DNA of 64,000 bases, taken from the NCBI GenBank assembly GCA_963846585.1, contig CAWJWO010000019.1, positions 124,001-188,000 of the forward strand. The letters run 5' to 3'. Both the position numbers and the translations under genes were made by a program. The DNA is from JAAUTT01 sp963846585. GTDB lineage: Bacteria; Bacteroidota; Bacteroidia; Bacteroidales; JAAUTT01. The stretch's first letter is position 1. Each line of letters starts with the position of its first letter. Below the pieces are notes generated by a model that was not told where the DNA came from, did no database searches, and worked only from the letters and a program-made list of their open reading frames with translations. Positions 24,520 through 34,322 of the stretch are shown in pieces.

Positions 24520-27357
24520 ATGCACATTTTTAAATACGTTCATTTAAGCATTTTATTAATCCTAATTACTGTATTACAGATGAACATATTATTTGGAGCA
24601 ACAATAAAAGGTCATGTGATTGATGCCGATACTCACGAACCTGTCCCAGGAACAACAGTGAATATCGATAATATCAATAAATATAGTATTGCTGATGGAT
24701 TTGGAAATTTTATCATTTCTGATCTTGCAATTGGAACATATGAATTGAAAACTAAAGGGTTGGGGTATGAAAATTCTGTATCAAAACCCATCACTATTTC
24801 CAAATCCAATGATATAATTGAATTTGATTTTTACCTTCAAGCATCCTCAACAGCTATTGATGAAGTTTTGATAACCAGCAACCAGAATAAAGCAACTGAA
24901 CAAAGTGCCAGGAATACGGAACAGGTTGCTCCCAATATAATGAATGTAATATCAGCAAAAACAATAGAGTTGTTGCCTGACTTAAATGTAGCCAATGTTG
25001 TGCAAAGGCTTTCAGGTATTACTCTTGATAAAAGTACTACAGGCATTGGGCAGTACGCAATATTAAGAGGTATGGACAAAAGATATAGCTACACCCTTGT
25101 TAATGGAATAAAAATACCAAGCACCAACGACGTGCACAGGTATGTACCTCTCGACATTTTCCCATCCGACCTGGTGGACAGGATTCATGGTAAAGCCGAC
25201 TCCTGATATGGAAGGTGACGCAATTGGTGGTGTAATTAACTTAATAATGAAAAATGCCCCTGACAGATTCATGCTTAATGCAAATGTTTCGGTTGGGTTG
25301 ATCAATTCTGGTATGATAAAAGTACATATAGCTATGGATATAACAGTTCATGGGGAGATCATACATGTGAAACATTTAATACCAGTCCTATTAACCTGAA
25401 ATCCCCATATGAAATTCATTCTCCTACATACGTGGCACATTTACCGGACTTCCCCACTGCAAATTTAACACCTTCAATTGTTACAAACCCCTATAATATT
25501 GATGCAGGACTTGCAATTGGCAACCGTTTTTTCAAACATAAACTGGGTATTGTTTTGGCCGGAAGTTACAAAAGTTCCTATAAAGGTACTGAAAGTTTAT
25601 TTTTTGGTACCAGCCCCGATCAGATGTGAATAAGGGTAAACCGCTTGTAACTGACCTTAGCACAGACTTATTCATCAAAAGTTGTTAATTACGGATTACA
25701 TAGTAAAATAGATATACAACTCAATAATAACCACATATTAAGTTATATGCTGCATATATGACTTTGTATTGACCCGCGTAAGGCAAACAAATGACCTCGA
25801 TTTTCAAACTAACTGGAGTCCTGATGACAGTACATTTAATAAAACTTACGATACCCAGTTACAATATAACCTGCAAAATTTACTGAATTTGACCTTACAG
25901 GGCAACCATAAGTTTTTTAACCGGTTTACACTGCAATGGTTAGCTGTTTATTCGCTTGTGATAAAACCGTACCCCTGACCAGGCGACTGTAACCTCAGGC
26001 CATGTGAAGGAACAGGAAGGCAATACTTATATTTTGCAACCTATATTTATTGATGCTCAAGCCGGAGTTCAAGACTTGTGGAGAAGAAATTCCGACCAGG
26101 AGAAATCAGGTTATCTGGATTTAAAATATAATACAAATTTATTTGGCACCATTAGAATTGTCAACCGGGGCTTTGTACAGGGGAAAAACCAGGGTCAGCT
26201 TTTACAACAGTTACACTATAATTCCTTATACTGGAAATTCGCTTATTACCCAACAAGCTGGACAAATTATACTAATGTCCCCTGGAACAAAGTAACTCAA
26301 CCTTACGGTAGCGCAGCTGTGGCGGAAACTTTTAATGCACGTGAAAATACAGGTGCGTGGTATGGCATGTTCGCTTATAGTTCAAAACGGCTTCAGATAA
26401 AAGGCGGGTTAAGAATTGAAAATACATTGCAGGGATATCATATGATTTATATTGTTGCAGGGGAGCCCCAGACCAGGTATTTTTTAACTTAACATTTTTT
26501 ACCAAGCATTCATTTTAAATATATGCCATTTGAGAATCAAAATTTTCGTTTATCATATTACAGGGCAATCAATAAACCGGGATTTCTGGAAATTGTTCCT
26601 TGTGAAATAGTAGGCGATGATTTTACTTCTAAAGAAAATCCTGACCTCAGGCGTGCCATAGCTGACAATTTTGATTTTCGCTGGGAGTTCTTCCCAAAGG
26701 GTTTGGATCAGATTATGATAGGTACATTTTATAAAAACATAAAAGGAGCTATTGAAAATGAATTTGAGCCAATTAATTCAAATCACAATTCCTTTGACTT
26801 AACACCTGAAAATATTTCGTATCGGCTAATTATGGTTTGGAAATTGACTTTGTAAAAGATATTCGCAACTGGGGGGTAAAGGCCAATTACACTTATACTA
26901 GTTCAAACATTACTCACAATTGGAAACACACTTTAACAGTGTTCAACATCACGATTCAATAGGATATATAAGTGAAAGAGACCATTGTACGGACAGGCAG
27001 CCAATTGCGGAAACCTGTCACTTATGTACAGATATGAAAAATAGGACCTTATCCCAGCTACCATCACATATACAGGCGACAGGATATATGCCTTATCGCC
27101 ATACGCTTATAACGATCAGTGGCAAAAAGGGTTCTGGCAAATGGATGCCTCTGCTGAGAAAAAAATAAGCAAAAACTGGACAATATTTGCAAAGGCGCAT
27201 AATCTTTTAAATACCCGTGTAATTGTTTATTTAAAAGCAGTTGATTCGCTAAATAACAATAAGCCTTATCAATCGGCTTCTGAAAAAACTACGCCAAACA
27301 CGTAACGATTACTCCGAACCCTCTTATTTATTAGGGTTCAGGTGTAAATTCAATTAA
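24520..27357 (+). pseudogene. TonB-dependent outer-membrane receptor, multiply frameshifted
   Basis: Frame 1 gives a signal peptide, a carboxypeptidase-regulatory-like domain (GHVIDADTHEPVPGTTVNID) and a plug (NVVQRLSGITLDKS). The coding then jumps between frames near 25195, 25320, 25625, 25680-25760, 25970, 26490 and 26850-27300. Homology to the intact paralogue at 34323 resumes each time, for example PDMEGDAIGGVINLIMKNAP, LPDFPTANL, GNRFFKHKLGIVLAGSYK, YRAINKPGFLEIVP and the last strand YLLGFRCKFN with a stop at 27357. At least seven breaks and some lost sequence make this a decayed gene unless the consensus is poor. The beta-helix gene follows 49 bases later. Confidence 0.85.
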
Positions 27358-27406
27358 AAAAATAACGCTTTTATATATATCAATTAATAATTAAAAATTT
27401 AAAATT

Positions 27407-29307
27407 ATGAAAAAACCAATTTTACTTATTTTAAGCATGCTTATGTCAGCAATAAGTGCTTTTTCGACTGGTACATATACTCCACCTCAATATGAGGACA
27501 CTGTATCAGGTATTTGGAAAACGGGTTCAACTATCCGACTCTTTAACAGTATTCTTATTCCTCCGGGAAAATCGTTAACTATTCAACCCGGAGTTACTGT
27601 TCTTATTTGTGATACCGGTACTATTACAAGTAGAAATCAATCAGGTAATAAAATTGAAATTGATGTTTTAGGCGATTTATATTGCCTTGGAACAGCAAGT
27701 CAGCATAATGTAATAAAAGTTAATGATAGTTTGATTAACACAAAATCTTACGGCCCTTATGGCCAATATTGGGGTTCTATCTTTACTGATACCAGTTGCC
27801 ATGAGCTTATATTTACCTATACAGATATGAGCAATACCGGTTATGTAACTACTAATACCTCATATTCGGTACAACTTGGTCTTTTCAAAGCTGCTGCAGG
27901 TGAAACCACACCGGAAATTTGCTTCAGAGGCGGTATGGGTATAAATGGAGGTACTTCACCTCATGGCAAACTTGTTGTTGAACACAATACATTTCATAAT
28001 ACATCTGACGATTGTGTGTATGTTCAGGGAGGTAATATTTTAATAGCCTATAATACAGTTTATACGGAAGGTGAAACAGGAGGCGACTGTTTTGATATTA
28101 AATCAGGTGCATGGGGCGATATTTGTTACAATCTCATTTATAACCCAAATACAAATGGTATTAAACTTGCAAATACCGGCAGTAATAACCCGACTATTGA
28201 TATAAATGCATATAATAACACTATTGTTAAGGCTGGTGGAAAAGGCCTTCAGTTAAGGGTGGTAGCATTTGGCTAGAATCAGGGGCTATTGGCTATATTT
28301 ATAATAATATGGTGGTAGACTGTCGTTTTGGTTTAAAAAACAGTATAGAAACTAATGGTGGAGCTGATACCGCATCCCGTTGGGATTACCAGTATTATTT
28401 TAACCATTCTCAGTTAGGAATAAACCAGTTGCAGCCAAATGATACTATACATAAAACGGGTACTCCGGATGTAGTTGCAGGTCCGCATGATGTTAGAGAT
28501 TCTTCCTTAAAATCAAATGGCAGGATTGACCCATTGTTTGTAAACTATACCCCGGGCGATAGTTCTGTAGCTGTTGGAACTCAAGGTTTTTGGCTGGATT
28601 CTGTTTATAATACTACATATGATTTCCATCTTATAGCTGGCTCACCTGTAATTGGTAAAGGAACTGCAAATGTACCAAGCTTCTGGAATACAACGCCAAT
28701 AACTTTTACCGAACATAATCCGGCGTCATATAATTCACCTTTGGCTTCTACTACTCCCGGAGCTTTTGGTGGTCCTGTAACAAGTGTAGTTATTTCACCA
28801 AAACCAATAATCCTGAAAGTTGACAGTACAAAATCACTTACAGCTGATGTAACACCATGGAATGCTGATACTGTTACCGTTACATGGAGTTCATCCAACC
28901 CTGAAGTCGCGACAGTAAATTCAACAAGTGGTTTAGTAACCGGTGTACATTCAGGAACAGCTTACATAAGGGCTATTTCCAACAGCAACAATTTAATTAA
29001 AGACAGTACCCTGGTTTCAATTGCTTCTGGTGCTGGTGTACTTTCTGCTTCAGAAAATATTACTGATCTGAAAGTTTACCCAAATCCTGTTAACACTGAA
29101 CTAAACATACAGTTTTTTGCAACCTCAGAACTAACAATAATTGCAGTTTATTCTTTGATTGGACAAGCCCTTATAAGTACTTCTGTTTCGAATTCAACAG
29201 GAGACGTTACTTATACTATTCCGGTGGACGGCCTGGCAAAAGGCTTATATATTATTAAAGTTCAAAATGGAGATCAAACCTTAATCCAAAAGTTTATTAA
29301 GCAATAA
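27407..29307 (+). pseudogene. T9SS-exported parallel beta-helix protein, one frameshift
   Basis: Residues 1-20 are a signal peptide. A right-handed parallel beta-helix follows (LTIQPGVTVLI; LVVEHNTFHNTSDDCVYVQGG; ILIAYNTVYTEGE; AYNNTIVKAGGKGL). Near 28250-28262 the frame breaks; one added base continues as GGSIWLESGAIGYIYNN. The second part has a BIG2-type Ig domain (VTWSSSNPEVATVNSTSGLV) and a type IX sorting domain (LKVYPNPVNTELNI to LIQKFIKQ). The whole would be about 633 residues, secreted and held at the cell surface. It is the partner of the broken TonB receptor and resembles the lipoprotein at 37069. Confidence 0.85.
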
Positions 29308-29327
29308 AACTTTTATAACTATATATT

Positions 29328-29362
29328 AAACCGGAATACAATTAAAGTATTCCGGTTTTTTT
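29328..29362 (+). terminator. rho-independent terminator after the beta-helix gene
   Basis: AAACCGGAATAC (29328-29339) and GTATTCCGGTTT (29347-29358) form a perfect 12-bp stem with a 7-base loop, followed by a T run to 29362. It lies 20 bases after the stop of the T9SS protein. Confidence 0.92.
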
Positions 29363-29434
29363 AATAAAATATTAAATCATTCTACTTACAACAAAGCACA
29401 AAACACTAATTACAAAGCACTAATAACTAAATTC

Positions 29435-30829
29435 ATGATAACATTTAAATTATGTTTTTTGTTTCCTGTCATCTGTCTTTTATTTTCTGCATTTACATCA
29501 GATATATATATAATTTCGTTGGGTACTAAAACCTTATACAAACCAATGCAGACAAATTATTCATCTCCGCCTGCCGGTTATGAACCAGTTTTTATAAACT
29601 ATGCAGGAAGACATGGAGCACGATTTCAAACAAGTATTACATCCGATTCCATATTATATATAATACTTAAAAATGCTGCAATTAATTATGGCCTAACTGA
29701 AGCAGGAAAAAAATTAATGTGTATGGATTCGTTATTAATAAACCTGGAAAAATTAAATATTTCATATATTTCAGAAAGAGGAAAGGAAGAACAGGAATCT
29801 ATTGGAAAAAGAATGGCAAAGAATTTTCACAATATTTTCACTAATAAAAATGGATTAATAAATGTATCTACTACGAAAAAAGAAAGAACCAGGCAAAGTG
29901 CCAGGGCTTTTTTGGAAGGTTTAAATACCGACACTTCCATACATATTATTACTAATTATAATGATAACGATGAACTGGCCTTTTATGATGTTTCTCCTGC
30001 ATACAAACAATTCAAAGAAAATGGCAGCTGGAAAAACTCGTTTTTACTCATTCAACATTCTTCAATAGCCGATTCATTATATAAGAGAATTCCCGAATAT
30101 TTTTTTACGGCATCTTATATCAGTAAATTGAATGACTTATACTTAAATCACAATAATGGAGTTAAGGATAATCATATGTTTGATCCAACTGGTTTTTCCA
30201 ATTCATTTTATGAGGTCTGTTCAATTATACCTTCCCTTGATCATGAAATTGCAAGTAATGGTTATCAACCTGATGAACTTAATTTTATATCACTGGTATC
30301 GGATAAAGATATTAATGAATTAAATTTTATAAACTGTGCTGAAGATTATCTGTTAAAAGGTCCTGGTACCGATACTAATGGCATTCAGATAAGAATTGCC
30401 GCTCCCTTGCTGGTAAGTTTTCTTAATGCTATAGATGCTTATATTTCTTCCGGTAAAGTAATAGCCAGTTTAAATTTTGGCCATGCCGAAACCATTGCAC
30501 CCTTTGCGGCTTTGCTAGGTATAAAGGGAGCAAGTGAATCCGTACCTTTCGAAAAGATTCAGGAATACAATAAATCATGGATTTGTGAAAATATTATCCC
30601 TTTAAGTGCTAATATTCAGTGGGTTCTTTATAAAAATAGCACTACTCAGGATTTGCTTATAAAGATTTTATTAAACGAAAGGGAAGTTAGAATTAATGGA
30701 CTTAAAGATTCCGGAATTCCATTTTATTATAAATGGAACGATGTAAGAAACTTTTACATAGGTAAACTGGAAAAAATGAGAATAAGTTTAAATGACAATA
30801 TGCATGATTATTTAACAAATGTTCAATAA
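29435..30829 (+). CDS. histidine phosphatase, MINPP-like phytase candidate
   Basis: A 464-residue secreted branch-2 histidine phosphatase. After a signal peptide (residues 1-22) the catalytic motif RHGARF lies at residues 59-64 (nucleophile His60), and the second motif is HAET near residue 351. Acid phosphatases and AppA phytases have HD there; HAE is the mark of multiple inositol polyphosphate phosphatases. I infer phosphate release from inositol phosphates or similar esters, in the periplasm or outside. It lies after a strong terminator and convergent to a two-component system, amid other phosphatase and TonB genes. No SPII cysteine is seen. Confidence 0.82.
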   Translation: MITFKLCFLFPVICLLFSAFTSDIYIISLGTKTLYKPMQTNYSSPPAGYEPVFINYAGRHGARFQTSITSDSILYIILKNAAINYGLTEAGKKLMCMDSLLINLEKLNISYISERGKEEQESIGKRMAKNFHNIFTNKNGLINVSTTKKERTRQSARAFLEGLNTDTSIHIITNYNDNDELAFYDVSPAYKQFKENGSWKNSFLLIQHSSIADSLYKRIPEYFFTASYISKLNDLYLNHNNGVKDNHMFDPTGFSNSFYEVCSIIPSLDHEIASNGYQPDELNFISLVSDKDINELNFINCAEDYLLKGPGTDTNGIQIRIAAPLLVSFLNAIDAYISSGKVIASLNFGHAETIAPFAALLGIKGASESVPFEKIQEYNKSWICENIIPLSANIQWVLYKNSTTQDLLIKILLNEREVRINGLKDSGIPFYYKWNDVRNFYIGKLEKMRISLNDNMHDYLTNVQ

Positions 30830-32134
30830 TTACTCTTTATACGTAAAATCCGTAGCTCCAAATTCTATTTCAAAAACATGGCAATTATTTTGCCACAAAT
30901 AAGATATTTGCCAGTAATATTGTTCAGTTATTTTCTTAACAATAGCGAATCCCAATCCGTTACCCTGTGTATTTGCAGCAGTTCCAGAAAATCGCCTGAA
31001 TATAATTGAATTATCTATGGGACCTGATTGCCCGGTATTTGAAATAATAAATTTATTTTCTTCAAGACTTATTTTAATAATGCCATTTTTAGGAGTGTTT
31101 AATACGGCATTTTGCATGAGATTACTGATTAATACCTCAATTAATATTGCATTGGCCTCTATACTTAAAGAGTTATCATAATGGCACTCAAAGTTGATGT
31201 TATTTGCATGTGCCTGGCCTGTAAATAAGTCAATTTGTTTTTGAATTATATCTTTTAATAAAAGTGTTTCATTTTCAGGATAACGATTATGATCTAATTT
31301 CGATAATAATAACAGGTTTTTATTTAAACGGTTCAAACGGGCGATTGCCTGATTCAAATATTCAATAATTGAAGCTTGGGTCTGAGTGATATGATTTGTC
31401 TGTAATAAGGAATCCAATTTTGCCTGAAATATTGCCAAAGGTGTTTGAAGTTCATGGGCAGCATTTTCAATAAATTCCCGTTGACTTTGGTAAATAGCTA
31501 TATTTCTATTAATTAACTTATTAACTGATTGATTAAGCCTCCAGAATTCTTCTATATCGGTATCAAGCCATTGAGGACGTTCATTTTTATCAATTTCAAA
31601 TTGTTCTATTTGATTAAGCGACACGTAGAAAGGTTTCCAAAGTTTCACTGATAAACGCCTGGTTATAAAGTATAAACCTGTTAATAAAAATACAATTACA
31701 ACAAGAAATACCTTTATGGTACTTTTAATAATGTCGTCAGATTCGATAATATTTAGCCGAATCATCAAGGTATATGGTTGTTTTTCAATAACTATGGGGG
31801 ACAATAATACCCTGTACGGATCATATTCTTTCTCTACAGGATCTAAAACGAAAGAGTTGAAAATAGTATCATTTTTTATTTCGGGACGGTACTTTTCAAT
31901 TTTGACAGACCAGTCCATTTTATTCCAAAGGTCAATATCTGATCGTTTTAAAATTGGAAGCGAGTATTTATAAAAATCTTTCTTGCTTAAACGTAATGTT
32001 TTGCCCGTTTTTCTTAAATAAAGCCATTCAGTAGTGTAGTAAAACACAGGAGAGCTGACAATTAATATTACAAGTGCGAAGAAAATATAATATCTAAGCG
32101 TAGTGTGAAGTAATTTTCTTTTTATCCCAGCCAT
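30830..32134 (-). CDS. membrane sensor histidine kinase
   Basis: A 434-residue kinase with two membrane helices (about residues 16-36 and 148-168) flanking an extracytoplasmic domain of about 110 residues, a short linker, the H-box FIENAAHELQTPLAIFQ (about 235-251), and an HATPase_c domain with NLMQNAVLNTPKNG, ISNTGQSGP and GNGLGFAIVKKI. It overlaps the upstream regulator by 13 bases, so the two are co-translated. Its location between a phytase-like and a purple-acid-phosphatase-like gene suggests control of phosphate scavenging, but the signal is not visible from sequence. Confidence 0.93.
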   Translation of the reverse strand: MAGIKRKLLHTTLRYYIFFALVILIVSSPVFYYTTEWLYLRKTGKTLRLSKKDFYKYSLPILKRSDIDLWNKMDWSVKIEKYRPEIKNDTIFNSFVLDPVEKEYDPYRVLLSPIVIEKQPYTLMIRLNIIESDDIIKSTIKVFLVVIVFLLTGLYFITRRLSVKLWKPFYVSLNQIEQFEIDKNERPQWLDTDIEEFWRLNQSVNKLINRNIAIYQSQREFIENAAHELQTPLAIFQAKLDSLLQTNHITQTQASIIEYLNQAIARLNRLNKNLLLLSKLDHNRYPENETLLLKDIIQKQIDLFTGQAHANNINFECHYDNSLSIEANAILIEVLISNLMQNAVLNTPKNGIIKISLEENKFIISNTGQSGPIDNSIIFRRFSGTAANTQGNGLGFAIVKKITEQYYWQISYLWQNNCHVFEIEFGATDFTYKE

Positions 32135-32796
32135 TTGTAACCTATGCCATATAAAGTTTTAATATAATCGGTACCACCATTTTCATGTAATTTCTTCTTT
32201 ATATTTTTGATATGGGTATAAACAAAATCATAATTATCAATTATTCCGCCTAAATCGCCTGATAAATGCTGGGCAATTTCAGCCCGTGAAATTACTTTAT
32301 TTTTATTTTCAAACAAATAAAGTAATAATTCGAATTCTTTTCTGGTAAAATCTACTTCATTTTGATGTACCCTGATTATTTTGGTATATGTATCAATTTC
32401 AATTTCGTTAAATGAAATAACAGAATTTTCTTTGATTGTTTTACGGCGGACAACTGCCTGTACCCTGGCCATCAATTCGGACATATGAAAAGGTTTGGTC
32501 AAATAATCATCGGCCCCAGTGTTAAGTCCCTCAATACGTGTGGGTAGTTCATCTTTGGCTGATATTATAATAATCCCGTCAGTTCTTTTAGATTTTTTTA
32601 AAGATTCAATAACTTGTAAACCATTACCATCAGGCAACATAAGGTCAAGAAGAATACAATCATAATCTTCAACGGCCAGTTTATATAAAGCTTCATTTAT
32701 TGAATGTGCCACATTGCAAATAAGCCAGCTTTCTGAAAAATAGGCCTCTATACTTTCAGCTAATATCTTTTCGTCTTCTATAATCAGAATTTTCAT
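32122..32796 (-). CDS. OmpR/PhoB-family response regulator
   Basis: The ATG at 32796 gives MKILIIEDEKILAESI; a TTG three codons earlier is less likely. The protein is 224 residues: receiver domain with EDE acidic pair, phospho-acceptor in DCILLDLMLPDG (about residue 50) and KPF (about 100), then a winged-helix DNA-binding domain with EFELLLYLFENKNKVISRAEI and VYTHIKNIKKKL, ending TLYGIGYKWLG. It pairs with the kinase at 30830. Its upstream spacer is shared with the divergent phosphatase gene, a likely target. Confidence 0.95.
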   Translation of the reverse strand: MKILIIEDEKILAESIEAYFSESWLICNVAHSINEALYKLAVEDYDCILLDLMLPDGNGLQVIESLKKSKRTDGIIIISAKDELPTRIEGLNTGADDYLTKPFHMSELMARVQAVVRRKTIKENSVISFNEIEIDTYTKIIRVHQNEVDFTRKEFELLLYLFENKNKVISRAEIAQHLSGDLGGIIDNYDFVYTHIKNIKKKLHENGGTDYIKTLYGIGYKWLG

Positions 32797-32913
32797 AAAC
32801 CACAAAAGTAATCACAGAAATCAAATAAATTTTGAAGATCAACTACAAAATTTAATGTATTTGTAGTATTAAAATACCTGTTTATTAATGTTTTAATAAT
32901 TGAAAATTAACTA

Positions 32914-32940
32914 TTGTATAAGTTATCAAAAATACCTTTG
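32914..32940 (+). promoter_or_regulatory. candidate Bacteroidetes promoter for the phosphatase gene
   Basis: TACCTTTG at 32933-32940 is a perfect TAnnTTTG -7 element; ATTG at 32913-32916 may be the -33 element, though the 16-base spacing is slightly short. It faces the gene at 33121, leaving a leader of about 175 bases. The 324-base spacer (32797-33120) also holds a repeat segment. Confidence 0.5.
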
Positions 32941-32955
32941 TAAAAATAGATTCAG

Positions 32956-33006
32956 GAGCCATCCTTCGACTACGCTCAGGAACCAGGCGCCAGGAACCAA
33001 GATTTG
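32956..33006 (+). repeat. CCTTCGACTACGCTCAGG element joined to GAACCAGG words
   Basis: The 18-base CCTTCGACTACGCTCAGG (about 32963-32980), a short imperfect inverted repeat, is followed immediately by three copies of GAACCAGGC/GAACCAAG words. It lies in the probable leader of the phosphatase gene. Confidence 0.7.
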
Positions 33007-33120
33007 GTAAATAATTCATCAGGAAGGAATAAAATTCAAACTATAGAACTTAAAAAACTACTGAAATGTGAATAACTACTATAGCAGGTAATAAACATAG
33101 TTTAAAAACTAAAATAAATA

Positions 33121-34104
33121 ATGAAAGCTAACAGAATTATAACAGTTTTACTACTTATTGTGTTCATTGTAAGTATTTCATGGACAAATAAGGGCGAAAA
33201 CCCGAAACCAAATATTGCTGACACAACAAGTTATCTGCAAAAAATTAAAAAAAGAGGAGGTTTTAATTTTTTTATTGTTAGCGACTGGGGTTGGAACGGA
33301 TTTAAATTTCAACAGGAAGTGGCTGATGAAATGGGTGTTATAGGTGATAAAACCAGCCCTAAATTCATAGTATCCTGCGGAGATAATTTCCAGTTGCAGG
33401 GTGTGGCATCAACACAAGATCCTTTATGGCTCGTGAATTTTGAAAATGTTTATAAAAACCTGTCACTTCAGGTTGATTGGTATCCTGTATTGGGCAACCA
33501 CGATTATAAAGGAAATACTCAGGCTGAAATAGATTATTCCAACATTAGCCGCAGATGGAGGTTGGAAGCACACTATTATACAATTGTGCATAAAGTTAAT
33601 GATTCCATTTCAGTTCGATTGATTTTTCTTGACACTACTCCGCTGGTAGAAGAATACCATCATGGAAATGGATATCCTGATATAGCTAAACAGGATACGG
33701 CAAAACAGATAAAATGGCTGGCAGAGGTATTAGCAAATTCCAAAGAACAATGGAAACTGGTATTTGGTCACCATCCTGTATTTTCAGCAAGCAAGACACA
33801 TGGGAACACCCCAGAAATGATAAAAAAGGTAAAGCCTCTCCTTGAAAAATATAACGCCCAGTTTTATATCTGTGGTCACGATCATGATTTCCAACATCTG
33901 AGAGAAAAAAATGGCAATGTGGAATATATAGTTACAGGTACAGGTGGAGAACCCCGCCCTGCAAGTTCGAATGAATTAAGTGTTTTTAGCGGATCAACGC
34001 CGGGGTTTTCAATAGTTTCTTTTCATGGGGACAGTATAAATATACATTTTGTTGATTCGAAGGGACGGGCGGTGTATGGATACGGCAGGAGATATAAGAA
34101 ATAG
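33121..34104 (+). CDS. purple-acid-phosphatase-like metallophosphoesterase
   Basis: A 327-residue secreted binuclear metal phosphatase resembling mammalian TRAP (ACP5). A signal/anchor segment occupies residues 6-22. Metal-ligand motifs appear in order: SDWGWNG (Asp55), CGDNFQ (Asp88), GNHDY (Asn126), FGHHPVF and CGHDHD. In TRAP the GDNFY tyrosine binds the ferric iron and gives the purple colour; here that position is Gln91, so the metal centre may differ. It should release phosphate from esters outside the cytoplasm. Its TAG stop starts a TAGAGCCAGGAACC repeat. It may form a unit with the TonB receptor downstream. Confidence 0.88.
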   Translation: MKANRIITVLLLIVFIVSISWTNKGENPKPNIADTTSYLQKIKKRGGFNFFIVSDWGWNGFKFQQEVADEMGVIGDKTSPKFIVSCGDNFQLQGVASTQDPLWLVNFENVYKNLSLQVDWYPVLGNHDYKGNTQAEIDYSNISRRWRLEAHYYTIVHKVNDSISVRLIFLDTTPLVEEYHHGNGYPDIAKQDTAKQIKWLAEVLANSKEQWKLVFGHHPVFSASKTHGNTPEMIKKVKPLLEKYNAQFYICGHDHDFQHLREKNGNVEYIVTGTGGEPRPASSNELSVFSGSTPGFSIVSFHGDSINIHFVDSKGRAVYGYGRRYKK

Positions 34105-34265
34105 AGCCAGGAACCAGGATAAAAAGGACGTGAGACATGGGACGTGAAAAAGGGACGTGAGACGTGGGACTTGAAAAGGGGACGTGAGACGTTGGGCGTG
34201 AGAAGGCAGAAGGCAGGAAACAGATAAAGATGAAAGTTGAAAGATAAAAGAAGACAGAAGACAGA
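34102..34265 (+). repeat. mixed word repeats between the phosphatase and TonB genes
   Basis: The array starts at the phosphatase TAG stop with AGAGCCAGGAACCAGG, continues with five copies of a GGGACGTGAGAC/GTGAAAAGG word (about 34127-34203), and ends with AGAAGGCAGAAG/AGAAGACAGAAG words to about 34265. No gene or clear promoter is seen in the 218-base spacer. Confidence 0.85.
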
Positions 34266-34322
34266 AATCTGCTTGGAGATAAACCAAATAAATAAAACTG
34301 AAAAACAACAGACCTGAATATA

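Noticed and set aside
24520..27357. Separate small genes (for example 25432-25629, 26004-26492, 26523-26855)
   Set aside because: Each fragment aligns in order with the intact receptor at 34323; they are pieces of one broken gene.
28309..29307. Independent T9SS protein starting at 28309
   Set aside because: It has no signal peptide, and beta-helix coding continues upstream in the same frame to about 28255.
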